From Cladorhizidae sp. MBARI D1340-BT2 (Eukaryota > Porifera > Demospongiae > Poecilosclerida > Cladorhizidae), in assembly GCA_028752905.1 (NCBI GenBank), contig JAQNBH010000004.1, positions 1,348,610 to 1,412,609 on the forward strand: DNA of 64,000 nucleotides. The letters run 5' to 3'. Position 1 is the first letter of the stretch; each line of letters opens with the position of its first letter. The notes under the pieces were generated by a model that worked only from the letters and a program-made list of their open reading frames with translations, had not been told where the DNA came from and made no database searches. Made by a program: the position numbers and the translations under genes. This document shows, piece after piece, positions 49,986 through 59,945 of this stretch.

Positions 49986-50054
49986 GCATCGAGAAGACTT
50001 AGTAGGTGTGACTAGACTGCTGAGGTATTTCTTGAAGACGTCCACATACGACAG
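49986..50054 (+). CDS. API5-like protein, probable third exon
   Basis: Exon between CCTCACAGAG| and ACGACAG|GTGAGC, phase 2 on both sides. Joined to the exon ending at 33966 (phase 2) it gives R-HREDLVGVTRLLRYFLKTS-TYD. The distance from the EDED motif to the E-D/N-L is 16 residues against 17 in human API5 (…ENLPRVADILTQLLQT…), and E, L, V, L, L and T line up. This makes it the next HEAT helix of API5. The link needs a 16-kb intron filled with arrays. The more canonical acceptor CTCACAG| two bases upstream would need a different exon-2 donor. Evidence is a weak but well-positioned match. Confidence 0.5.
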
Positions 50055-50109
50055 GTGAGCACATGCCAGAAATACTTTACACACATCCTCCTGCTCACTT
50101 TGCTTGAGG

Positions 50110-50906
50110 TGGAGATCCGTATGGGGAGGGAGGGGCACATGTATGTATGGGCAGGGAGGGGCACATTGCTCTGTGTGGTACTATATATATATATATATAT
50201 ATATGTATGGGGAGGGAGGGGCACATTGCTCTGTGTGGTACTATATATATGTATGTGGAGGGAGGGGCACATTGCTCTGTGTGGTACTATATATATGTAT
50301 GTATATATGGGGAGGGAGGGGCACATTGCTCTGTGTGGTACTATATATATATATATGTATGGGGAGGGAGGGGCACATTGCTCTGTGTGGTACTATATAT
50401 ATATATATGTATGGGGAGGGAGGGGCACATTGCTCTGTGTGGTACTATATATATATAATATATGTATGGGGAAGGAGGGGCACATTGCTCTGTGTGGTAC
50501 TATATATATATATATTTATGTGGAGGGATGGGCACATTGCTCTGTGTGGTACTATATATATATATAATTATATGTATGGGGAGGGAGGGGCACATTGCTC
50601 TGTGTGGTACTATATATATATATATATATGTATGGGCAGGGAGGGGCACATTGCTCTGTGTGGTACTATATATATATATATATATATGTATATGTATGGG
50701 GAGGGAGGGGCACATTGCTCTGTGTGGTACTATATATATATATATATGTATGGGCAGGGAGGGGCACATTGCTCTGTGTGGTACTATATATATATATATA
50801 TATATATGTATATGTATGGGGAGGGAGAGGCACATTGCTCTGTGTGGTATTATATATATATATATATATGTATGTGGAGGGAGGGGCACATTGTTCTGTG
50901 TGGTAC

Positions 50907-50938
<32 letters not shown>

Positions 50939-51235
50939 GGGAGGGAGTGGCACATTGCTCTGTGTGGACTATATATATATATATGTATGGGGAGGGAGTG
51001 GCACATTGCTCTGTGTGGTACTTATATATATATGTATATATATATGTATGTGGAGGGAGGGGCACATTGCTCTGTGTGGTACTATATATATGTATGGGAG
51101 GGAGGGGCACATTGCTCTGTGTGGTACTATACATATATATATATATATGTATGGGGAGGGAGGGGCACATTGCTCTGTGTGGTACTATATATATATATAT
51201 GTATGGGGTGGGAGGGGCACATTTCTTCTGTGTTA
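50110..51235. repeat. Compound repeat: G-rich unit plus (TA)n, about 18 copies
   Basis: Each unit is GTATGGGGAGGGAGGGGCAC then ATTGCTCTGTGTGGTACT, followed by a TA run whose length varies from about 8 to over 30 bp, so the period is about 55-70 bp. The constant part is highly conserved while only the TA part changes. Open frames of up to about 400 codons over it ([11 protein letters not shown] and similar) are repeat artefacts. Confidence 0.95.
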
Positions 51236-51239
51236 TTAT

Positions 51240-51825
51240 AATATGTCAAAATATCAGACTTGGTAGAAGGGGTGTGGTCAGTCAATGTGTTACTAATGTC
51301 GGGATGCAATGACTAGAGTTACGGACTGTGTGTGTGTGTGTGTGTGTGTTGTGTTGGTGGGTGTTGGAGAATATCATATCAATTGCACTCTGAGGAATCT
51401 AATAGAATAATGATGTAATCACATAATGATGGATAAAAAATTTAATCCAAGTGAATGTCTAATGTAGCTCCTAATTTGGAAGTGCTTGATAATTGAAATA
51501 CATGTAGTATACATTACTAGAGGAAGCTACTCTACTATGTGAGTGTTTTAATTAGGCCATGCTCCAGGTGGTGTGTGTGTGTGTGTGCACGCATGGGTGC
51601 ATGTGGTAGAGATATGCAGAGGGTGTGTGGGCTCCACTGGTGTCCCAACACAACTATGTATATTGTTACATATCACATTCCAGGGTAACCCTGTGTGCTT
51701 GAGGGGACATCCACACCAGCTCCCTGTGGCCCCATAAATCATGATGACCTCATCTCTACACTATGGAACATTGAGCAGTGGATCAGGAGACATGAATCAA
51801 TGGCTGCATACTCCATCATGAGCTT

Positions 51826-51858
<33 letters not shown>

Positions 51859-52190
51859 TCACAGGTTGTATGGGGCAGTAGCTATTGGTGCACTCACCCT
51901 GAAAACCGTGGGCTACCATGAAAGTGCATATCTGTGCATACATTCATGCTGTGCTAGTGATTGATGTGCCACCTGCAGCCAGTGTAGAGTGCTTGCTGAG
52001 GGCAGTTTAGTTTGGCCCTACATGGTCATGTATTGGAGCTGCAGGTTGCCATGTGAAGTGGAGTCAGCCCTCACCTCTTGCTAGTAGCTACTTGCCAGCA
52101 TCAAGTCTTGAGTGCCTATAAGCACTGGGACTGGTAGAGCTGCACAAACACTACAGATGGGGCCAGCAGAGTATATGCTTATGTTCATGT
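51240..52190. other. Unique spacer with GT microsatellites
   Basis: Contains (GT)n at 51328-51351, 51571-51586 and 51834-51858. A CATATCACATTCCAG| acceptor-like site at 51684 is followed by frames that close quickly. On the plus strand 51745-51829 an uninterrupted stretch DDLISTLWNIEQWIRR ends at a stop; I do not recognise it. No supported gene. Confidence 0.4.
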
Positions 52191-52842
52191 GAAGAGGGAG
52201 GGGTCTAAATTATATACTGACAAACATGACCATGTGGTTATGACTTGCCAGCTCCTAGATTGCACACACTTCACTGTAGATATGCAGTATATTGTAGAGT
52301 GGCTGGAACATTGTTGATGCCACCCACACTTGCCCAAGACCTACTTACTTATGTTTGAGCTAATAATGACAGCACTTATTGTACTCCTCTAGCCTCAGGT
52401 GCTAATTTCAATGCCTTGCACTAGCGAATTAGCAGCAGAAAACTTGGGCAGGTGGTTTTGAGCCCCCAACTTTGACTGCCTGTACCTTTGGGGTTCTTGT
52501 ACCTATGCAACAGTTTTTATTATCAAGAGAGAGCACACAGAGAGACCTATCTTTTGAGCTATATATATATATTTTAAGTCCATACAGTGAAGTGTGCAGA
52601 ATCTATGAGGTCCAAAGTGGTAACCACAGTTGTTTAACACTTTGGGACTATCCCACTTATTCATTTCCGGAGAGGTATGCAATGAAGTGGGCGGCTAAAA
52701 GTATCGTAACTCAAAGAATGGTTGACAATAATGAGCTGAAGCTTGAAATGCAGTTAGTATAATAGTGAAGCTAGTGAATGGCGAAGGACAAATATTAGAA
52801 TATATTTTTTGGGATTAAAAATATAATTGTCTACTCCACCTC
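52191..52842. repeat. Left flank of array-bearing element, copy B
   Basis: Paralogue of 36898-37454: starts TGAAGAGGGAGGGGTCTAAA and runs to CTACTCCACCTCGAGA. It carries an extra ~80 bp (near 52715-52815) relative to copy A. Small indels and substitutions throughout show the two copies are not a recent duplication. Confidence 0.85.
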
Positions 52843-52985
52843 GAGAATAGAGTTAGGGCTTGGACAATGACTAGGGTTAGGATTGGAAAATGATTAGAGT
52901 TAGGAGGATTGGGAGGATCAGGGCCAAGGGATTGGCTAGGGCTAGGGCAATGGCTAGAGTTACATGTGAATGGGATTAAGGCAAG
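52843..52985. repeat. Unexpanded seed of the 24-bp array
   Basis: AGAGTTAGGGCTTGGACAAT followed by GACTAGGGTTAGGATTGG and then degenerate AGGATTGG/GGCTAGGGCTAGGGC words. That is about two recognisable 24-bp units, in exactly the place where copy A has about 11.7 kb of them. It ends with the same GGGATTAAGGCAAGTATGTC flank. Confidence 0.85.
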
Positions 52986-53022
52986 TATGTCCTCCATTCT
53001 TGATTCTTAAAATCTTATAGTA

Positions 53023-54278
53023 TAGTCAATTGGTCAATTGGGGTTAAAAAAGCCGTTTCCCTTAACTTTACCTTTTAAGAGCCAGAGTAAAGGATTTACT
53101 AAAAACACATGTGCCATCCTCTAGTACTTTACTATCAAATGATGACTAACATAAATAAAATATCCTCTGTCCTATAATGATAAAAATAGGGTGGCTTTTT
53201 TTTTACCCTATGAAAGGGGTAAAAAAAAATCCGGTTTGGGGTTAAAAAACCCCACTTTTTAAAAAATATCCTAAAAGATAAAATCAGATGTAATTACTTC
53301 AATATTTTATCAATTGAATCTTTTTTCATTAAAATTTGTTCAAATAGTACAGTAAATAGTACAGTAATGGTTTACAGTTGCATTTTCTTAATTAAAAATG
53401 TTTATCACTTTTGCTTCACACTCAAACTTCAGCAGTGCCTTCCCTAGACTAACTGTTTCCACCACTGGCTGAACAGGCCATACATGCAACCATCCACTGC
53501 TACTATCTCCACATCTTCCTGCCTTGGCCAATCGTAGAAAATGCGTGTTGAGTCTGTTCTTCGCTCTTTTTTTTTTGAAGGAAGGTGAAGTAGGATCAGC
53601 ATCTTCGTCATCACTGAAAACTTTTGATAGTCCATGTACCATTGATAATCAATGACTAAAGTTAGTTTATTCATATTCAGTTACTCACATTATATATATA
53701 TATACTATTGAATCATTCTGTCCATCAGAATGATGCAATAGTCCATGTACCATTGACTAGGTGGTTTATTCATATTCAAATAATTCATATTACTCACAAT
53801 TATGCTTTAACTCACAAATTAGCATGACTGGAGAAGAAAAAAGTAAAAATATAGTACTTGAAAAAATGACTAGAAAAAAATTGCCAAAAAAAACAGCTGA
53901 CTTTTTTTTACCCGGAATGACCAAAAATATCTGGGGTAAAAAAAAGCCGGTCCAAAAAACCCTGATTTTTTTTTTGATAAACCATTTAGTAACTATTTTC
54001 TTTGGCTAGCGTTCATAATTTACTATTAATCTACCCAAAAGTTCAGTGAGTCAGAAAAAAGTTAATTTCTGGTATTTTCTACATGTTTAGGTTCTTTATT
54101 TTGTCATGTCGTCCATGTCAATATTTTTATACCAAAAACACACATTAATGAAAAGCCCATTAAAAGTACTTGACAGATCAAGGATTGTTTAAATTCTTAA
54201 AGCAATTGTGTCTTCCCCAGACCCCTATTCTTTTTTACCCCAACTTCCCCCCCGGCTTTTTTTTACCCCTATTGACTA
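53023..54278. mobile_element. TA-flanked inverted-repeat DNA transposon (about 1.26 kb)
   Basis: Left end TAGTCAATTGGTCAATTGGG then GTTAAAAAAGCCG; the right end, reverse-complemented, is TAGTCAATAGGGGTAAAAAA then AAGCCG. TA flanks both ends (53021-53022, 54279-54280). The paralogous empty site in copy A reads CTTGTAGTGACTTGAGAAT, so the insertion point can be read directly. Further inverted copies of the GGGGTAAAAAAAAGCC end lie inside, at 53195-53262 and 53905-53975, giving a nested multi-hairpin structure. A TA target fits Tc1/mariner-like or other TA-specific MITEs. The minus strand at 53400-53670 is open in two frames (SDDEDADPTSPSFKKKRAKN) without a known transposase motif. Confidence 0.75.
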
Positions 54279-54599
54279 TAACTTGAGAATCCCCTTCTTC
54301 AAAGAGAGGAGGGATGGCTGCCACCAGGACATGTCTTTACTTCCACCATTCTGTCACTCCACAGAGACATGTGCTGGCCCCCACAAACATACTCCTACAG
54401 TAGTTTGTATATACAGAATCAGTTGGTGTGCAATATTTAGGGAATAGGAAATCTCATTAGAATCAGTTCTCCTGCAGGTTGATGATAGCAGTGGGTTGCT
54501 AAGCAACTAGAGAATGCAGAATTTCCCCTACCCTCTGGATTTTAGGTCAAGTGTGAAGAGCATTATACATGTACACTGCATTTAATGTTTTTAGTTTTT

Positions 54600-54890
54600 A
54601 ATCCACTGAGGTTGGTCCAGTGTTTGTACCCATAGAGCTATGGCCACCTACTTCAACCTGCCTCCACCCAGTGTAGTGTTGGTCCAGTGTGTGTCCCCAT
54701 AGAGCTATGGCCACCTACTTCAACCTGCCTCCACCCAGTGTGGTGTTGGTCCAGTGTGTGTCCCCATAGAGCTATGGTCACCTACTTCAACCTGCCTCCA
54801 CCCAGTGTGGTGTTGGTCCAGTGTGTGTCCCCATAGAGCTATGGCCACCTACTTCAACCTGCCTCCACCCAGTGTGGTGTCATTGAGCAT
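54600..54890. repeat. 68-bp satellite, second short dispersed copy (4 units)
   Basis: Four 68-bp units of the GAGCTATGGCCACC subtype, preceded by TTAGGTCAAGTGTGAAGAGC as in copy A (49330). This confirms that the satellite is an integral 3' part of the dispersed element. From 54279 to 54540 copy B has about 220 bp not present in copy A. Confidence 0.93.
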
Positions 54891-54944
54891 GCGTGAGCAT
54901 GGTGTGCTCCATGTGGGATAGCTCAGGTGCTGGTTGATGTGCGG

Positions 54945-55485
54945 AGGTGTGTCTAGTGAATAATCTTCTAGTTAGGGCATGATGGGTGTGTCTAGTAAAT
55001 AATCTTCTAGTGAGGGCATGATGGGTGTGTCTAGTGAATAATCTTCTAGTGAGGGCATGGTGGGTGTGTCTAGTGAATAATCTTCTAGTGAGGGCATGAT
55101 GGGTGTGTCTAGTGAATAATCTTCTAGTGAGAGCATGGTGGGTGTGTCTAGTGAATAATCTTCTAGTGAGGGCATGATGGGTGTGTCTAGTGAATAATCT
55201 TCTAGTGAGGGCATGATGGGTGTATCTAGTGAATAATCTTCTAGTGAGGGCATGATGGGTGTGTCTAGTGAATAATCTTCTAGTGATGGCATGGTGGGTG
55301 TCTCTAGTGAATAATCTTCTAGTGAGGGCATGGTGGGTGTGTCTAGTGAATAATCTTCTAGTGATGGCATGGTGGGTGTGTCTAGTGAATAATCTTCTAG
55401 TAAGGGCATGGTGGGTGTGTCTAGTGAATAATCTTCTAGTGAGGGCATGATGGGTGTGTTAAGTGAATAATCTTCTAGTGAGGTT
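54945..55485. repeat. 39-bp minisatellite, about 14 copies
   Basis: The unit is GTGTGTCTAGTGAATAATC then TTCTAGTGAGGGCATGATGG, 39 bp. GATGG/GGTGG and GAGGG/GATGG are the main variants. Frames stay open since 39 is divisible by three (MPSLEDYSLDTPT on the minus strand); not a gene. Confidence 0.95.
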
Positions 55486-56785
55486 TGTCTCGGAGAGTCC
55501 TAGCTACCGTGACCCACTGGTGTCTTATTAACCGTGCCTTCACACCACGAAGTTGGATGATCGCCGCTTGCTAGCACGTGCAGCACAAATGTGTACCTGC
55601 ATTCACACTACATGTGATGTGCTAAAATGTCAACCATTTCAGGAAATTTGTTGCTCCATTAGTAAGGAACGACTAAAGTAGCGGGGACATCCAGATAGTG
55701 GTTGGTGAGAGGGTGAAGGCACGGCCACCATCTAAGCCAAGCCTTTGTTGACCCGGGATGCTACGTGACCTCGATGCACTCGAAGATCAGCCTGCCGGTG
55801 TAGTAGCTGGTTACTTTTACATGTTCCCATGCAATTGTTAGCGCTTGCTTGGAATTGCTCATGCTGGGTGTGGTTACACAGGAGATGATAGCCGGTGGTA
55901 TAGGTTTCTAGAATAAGTTTCAATGGTGCTGTTAGATTGTCGGACCAAGGTTCTTTCCCACCTAATACCAGTTAGGAGTAGGTGGGCAACAAGCTTTGGA
56001 CATCCGTTGGTGATCTCCAGGGGGGAAAGGGGGAGAGAATTGTCTGCAGTACCATTTGGAACCTCTTGAAGAACATTGAAATTCTGTCACCACGCCAAGT
56101 GTCCCCATAGTTAAAACTGGGGCCAGGAAGTGAAACTGGGAGCCAAAAGTGAGAACTGGATGGGCCCTGACTTTCACAGCTTCTTGCTTCAAAATATACA
56201 TTGTGCTCGACCCGTGTCAAAAAGTAAGCTGGTTAAGTCGAGGGAGCCGAATGTTTTCTTAAACTCCTGCAAGGAAGGCCTTCATGGGTGGTGGCCGTAG
56301 TCAGAGTCTTGTCTTGGGTTGTGAAGTGCCAGGAATCTTAACTACATGGCAGCCAAGTCTTCCTTATTAGTCCACTCTGTGTTGCTTCAGATCATTGCAT
56401 AAATGCATGGCAGTAATTGCCGAAGCCCCAGATATGTGTGGCTGGGTGCTGTGCTCTGAAGTTCTCTACTCGGCTCCGGTTCCCTTTGATGTGTTTTTGC
56501 CGCTGTCGTTCCAACGATGAGCGCGAAGCATTTGTTAATGCCGTGTGTGGACACTTTAATGTGAGGCCACACCTGTTTTCTGATTTTTCCCATGGGTCTC
56601 TCTATAATTGGATATAATTGGATTTTGTGTGACAAATACACTTTAATCTTGTTTAGGTTGAGCAATTGTGAATGAGATCAAAACTACTCCGATAGAGTTG
56701 AGTTTGATCTGCAGTGGGAGATATGAGCTGGAAGGAAGTTTTTTCGTTTGGGTTAGGTTGGGTGCTTATAAACCATATAGACATG
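55486..56785. other. Unique region, possible decayed element on the minus strand
   Basis: About 1.3 kb of unique, less AT-rich sequence. The minus strand shows long coding-like stretches broken by stops and shifts (about 56665-56387, 56220-55962, 55923-55732), for example VLTFGSQFHFLAPVLTMGTL and CVTTPSMSNSKQALTIAWEH. These look like an eroded transposon gene, but I cannot name a family. No PH-domain exon of the downstream PTB gene is visible here. Confidence 0.4.
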
Positions 56786-56789
56786 TATA

Positions 56790-58420
56790 CTAGCTTATAA
56801 ACCAGAGTTGACCAGTGTGAGCTTCTAAGAGAGCATGTTGCTTATAGCTTATAAACAGAGTGGACCAGTGTGAGCTTATAAGAGAGCATGTTGCTTATAG
56901 CTTATAAACAGAGTTGACCAGTGTGAGCTTCTAAGAGAGCATGTTGCTTATAGCTTATAAACAGAGTGGACCAGTGTGAGCTTATAAGAGAGCATGTTGC
57001 TTATAGCTTATAAACAGAGTTGACCAGTGTGAGCTTCTAAGAGAGCATGTGCTTATAGCTTATAAACAGAGTGGACCAGTGTGAGCTTATAAGAGAGCAT
57101 GTTGCTTATAGCTTATAAACAGAGTTGACCAGTGTGAGCTTCTAAGAGAGCATGTTGCTTATAGCTTATAAACCAGAGTTGACCAGTGTGAGCTTCTAAG
57201 AGAGCATGTGCTTATAGCTTATAAACAGAGTGGACCAGTGTGAGCTTATAAGAGAGCATGTTGCTTATAGCTTATAAACAGAGTTGACCAGTGTGAGCTT
57301 CTAAGAGAGCATGTTGCTTATAGCTTATAAACAGAGTGGACCAGTGTGAGCTTATAAGAGAGCATGTGCTTATAGCTTATAAACCAGAGTGGACCAGTGT
57401 GAGCTTATAAGAGAGCATGTGCTTATAGCTTATAAACCAGAGTTGACCAGTGTGAGCTTATAAGAGAGCATGTGCTTATAGCTTATAAACCAGAGTTGAC
57501 CAGTGTGAGCTTCTAAGAGAGTATGTGCTTATAGCTTATAAACAGAGTTGACCAGTGTGAGCTTATAAGAGAGCATGTTGCTTATAGCTTATAAACAGAG
57601 TTGACCAGTGTGAGCTTATAAGAGAGCATGTGCTTATAGCTTATAAACCAGAGTTGACCAGTGTGAGCTTATAAGAGAGCATGTGCTTATAGCTTATAAA
57701 CAGAGTGGACCAGTGTGAGCTTCTAAGAGAGCATGTTGCTTATACAGTAGCTTATAAACCAGAGTTGACCAGTGTGAGCTTATAAGAGAGCAGGTTGCTT
57801 ATAGCTTATAAACAGAGTTGACCAGTGTGAGCTTCTAAGAGAGCATGTTGCTTATAGCTTATAAACCAGAGTGGACCAGTGTGAGCTTATAAGAGAGCAA
57901 GTGCTTATAGCTTATAAACCAGAGTTGACCAGTGTGAGCTTATAAGAGAGCATGTTGCTTATAGCTTATAAACAGAGTTGACCAGTGTGAGCTTCTAAGA
58001 GAGCATGTTGCTTATACAGTAGCTTATAAACCAGAGTTGACCAGTGTGAGCTTATAAGAGAGCAGGTTGCTTATAGCTTATAAACAGAGTTGACCAGTGT
58101 GAGCTTATAAGAGAGCATGTTGCTTATAGCTTATAAACCAGAGTGGACCAGTGTGAGCTTCTAAGAGAGCAAGTGCTTATAGCTTATAAACCAGAGTGGA
58201 CCAGTGTGAGCTTCTAAGAGAGCATGTGCTTATAGCTTCTAAACCAGAGTTGACCAGTGTGGACTTATAAGATAAACCAGAGTGGACCAGTGTGAGCTTA
58301 TAAGATATAAGAGAGCATGTGCTTATAGCTTATAAACCAGAGTGGACCAGTGTGGGCTTATAAGAGAGCATGTGCTTATAGCTTATAAACCAGAGTGGAC
58401 CAGTGTGGATTTATAAGAGG
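56790..58420. repeat. ~53-bp minisatellite, about 31 copies, just upstream of PTB exon
   Basis: The unit is AGCTTATAAACAGAGTTGAC, CAGTGTGAGCTTATAAGAGA, GCATGTTGCTTAT (52-54 bp). Two unit types alternate: AGTTGACC with GCTTCTAAGAG, and AGTGGACC with GCTTATAAGAG, especially at 56800-57350. This indicates a dimeric higher-order unit of about 106 bp. It stops about 70 bp before the splice acceptor of the PTB exon. Confidence 0.95.
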
Positions 58421-58495
58421 CTTCAGGCTTCAGGTGTGTGTATAAGTGATGCCTATGATAATAAACAACTTTTCTTCCCTCTCTGTTTCCTCTAG

Positions 58496-58802
58496 ATTCT
58501 GTCTGGCCTGTGTACATCTTGCACGAGGCGGTTGGCCACAAGTATGGCATCATTGGCCAACATATTCTAGCTCTCCGCAGTGGAGTCCCCGACGTCTCGA
58601 TGGGAAAACTAGTCATCATCAGTCCAGCAGACCACAACCATCCTGTGGTGACATGGGACAGTGACAAGATGCGGAGGACTGGAAAGACGGGACATCTGGT
58701 TTTCATCGAGATTGGCCGGAAGTGTGAAGCGGGACCCGGATTGGTGTGGATGTACGTCGGCTATCAGAACGATGCCCAAGCTCTGCGGGAGACCCTTCAC
58801 AA
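58496..58802 (+). CDS. IRS-type PTB domain exon of a docking adaptor
   Basis: Exon with acceptor CTGTTTCCTCTAG| (phase 1) and donor TTCACAA|GTGAGT (phase 2), 307 nt. It reads DSVWPVYILHEAVGHKYG … VFIEIGRKCEAGPGLVWMYV … AQALRETLHK. IRS-type PTB domains share W.V.L…(L)G, then FFIE.GR….GPGEFWMQV and a C-terminal helix A…..HE.I, all present here. This domain binds NPxpY motifs of activated receptors (insulin/IGF receptor, Trk, FGFR), and it occurs in IRS, FRS2 and DOK proteins. The tyrosine motifs of the 3' exon favour IRS-like. The N-terminal PH domain expected of IRS/DOK is not seen upstream in the window. Confidence 0.85.
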
Positions 58803-58914
58803 GTGAGTGGTAATTTGTGTGTAGAGGCAGTAGGAAATGAATATATCCTAGCAAGACACATTGTGTGCCGTGCTAGAGCTGGGGTGCTGCCTGCCTCGCA
58901 CATCACATTGTGTG

Positions 58915-59945
58915 ACTGTCCGGCAGCCGTGTGTGCCCCCCTAGAGCTGGGCTGCTGCATGTGACTATCCGGCAGCCTTGTGTGCCCCCCTAGAGCTGGG
59001 CTGCTGCATGTGACTATCCGGCAGCCTTGTGTGCCCCCCTAGAGCTGGGCTGCTGCATGTGACTATCCGGCAGCCTTGTGTGCCCCCCTAGAGCTGGGCT
59101 GCTGCATGTGACTATCCGGCAGCCGTGTGTGCCCCCCTAGAGCTGGGCTGCTGCATGTGACTATCCGGCAGCCTTGTGTGCCCCCCTAGAACTGGGCTGC
59201 TGCATGTGACTATCCGGCAGCCTTGTGTGCCCCCCTAGAGCTGGGCTGCTGCATGTGACTATCCGGCAGCCGTGTGTGCCCCCCTAGAGCTGGGCTGCTG
59301 CATGTGACTATCCGGCAGCCGTGTGTGCCCCCCTAGAGCTGGGCTGCTGCATGTGACTATCCGGCAGCCTTGTGTGCCCCCCTAGAGCTGGGCTGCTGCA
59401 TGTGACTATCCGGCAGCCTTGTGTGCCCCCCTAGAGCTGGGCTGCTGCATGTGACTATCCGGCAGCCTTGTGTGCCCCCCTAGAGCTGGGCTGCTGCATG
59501 TGACTATCCGGCAGCCGTGTGTGCCCCCCTAGAGCTGGGCTGCTGCATGTGACTATCCGGCAGCCTTGTGTGCCCCCCTAGAGCTGGGCTGCTGCATGTG
59601 ACTATCCGGCAGCCTTGTGTGCCCCCCTAGAACTGGGCTGCTGCATGTGACTATCCGGCAGCCTTGTGTGCCCCCCTAGAGCTGGGCTGCTGCATGTGAC
59701 TATCCGGCAGCCGTGTGTGCCCCCCTAGAGCTGGGCTGCTGCATGTGACTATCCGGCAGCCGTGTGTGCCTCCCTAGAGCTGGGCTGCTGCATGTGACTA
59801 TCCGGCAGCCGTGTGTGCCCCCCTAGAGCTGGGCTGCTGCATGTGACTATCCGGCAGCCGTGTGTGCCCCCCCTAGCGCTGGGCTGCTGCATGTGACTAT
59901 CCGGCAGCCTTGTGTGCCCCCCCCTAGAGCCGGGGTGCTGCATGC
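58915..59945. repeat. 49-bp minisatellite, about 21 copies, in docking-gene intron
   Basis: The unit is GACTATCCGGCAGCCTTGTG, TGCCCCCCTAGAGCTGGGCT, GCTGCATGT, 49 bp. Variation is nearly confined to CCTTG/CCGTG and GAGCTG/GAACTG, so it is very homogeneous and probably recently expanded. It lies between the PTB exon and the 3' exon. Each unit has a CCCCCCTAG acceptor-like word. Confidence 0.96.

Noticed and set aside
50104..51312. 402-codon frame with [11 protein letters not shown] repeats
   Set aside because: Produced by the G-rich plus (TA)n compound repeat; frames are open on both strands and broken by TA length changes.
51684..51830. Acceptor-like CATTCCAG at 51684 and the stretch DDLISTLWNIEQWIRR as the next API5 exon
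   Set aside because: The frame after the acceptor in the required phase closes within a few codons and the peptide does not resemble API5.
58510..58806. PTB frame starting as an independent small protein at an internal codon
   Set aside because: The codon there is GTG, and conserved PTB residues (DSVW) continue upstream to a good splice acceptor at 58495, so this is an internal exon.
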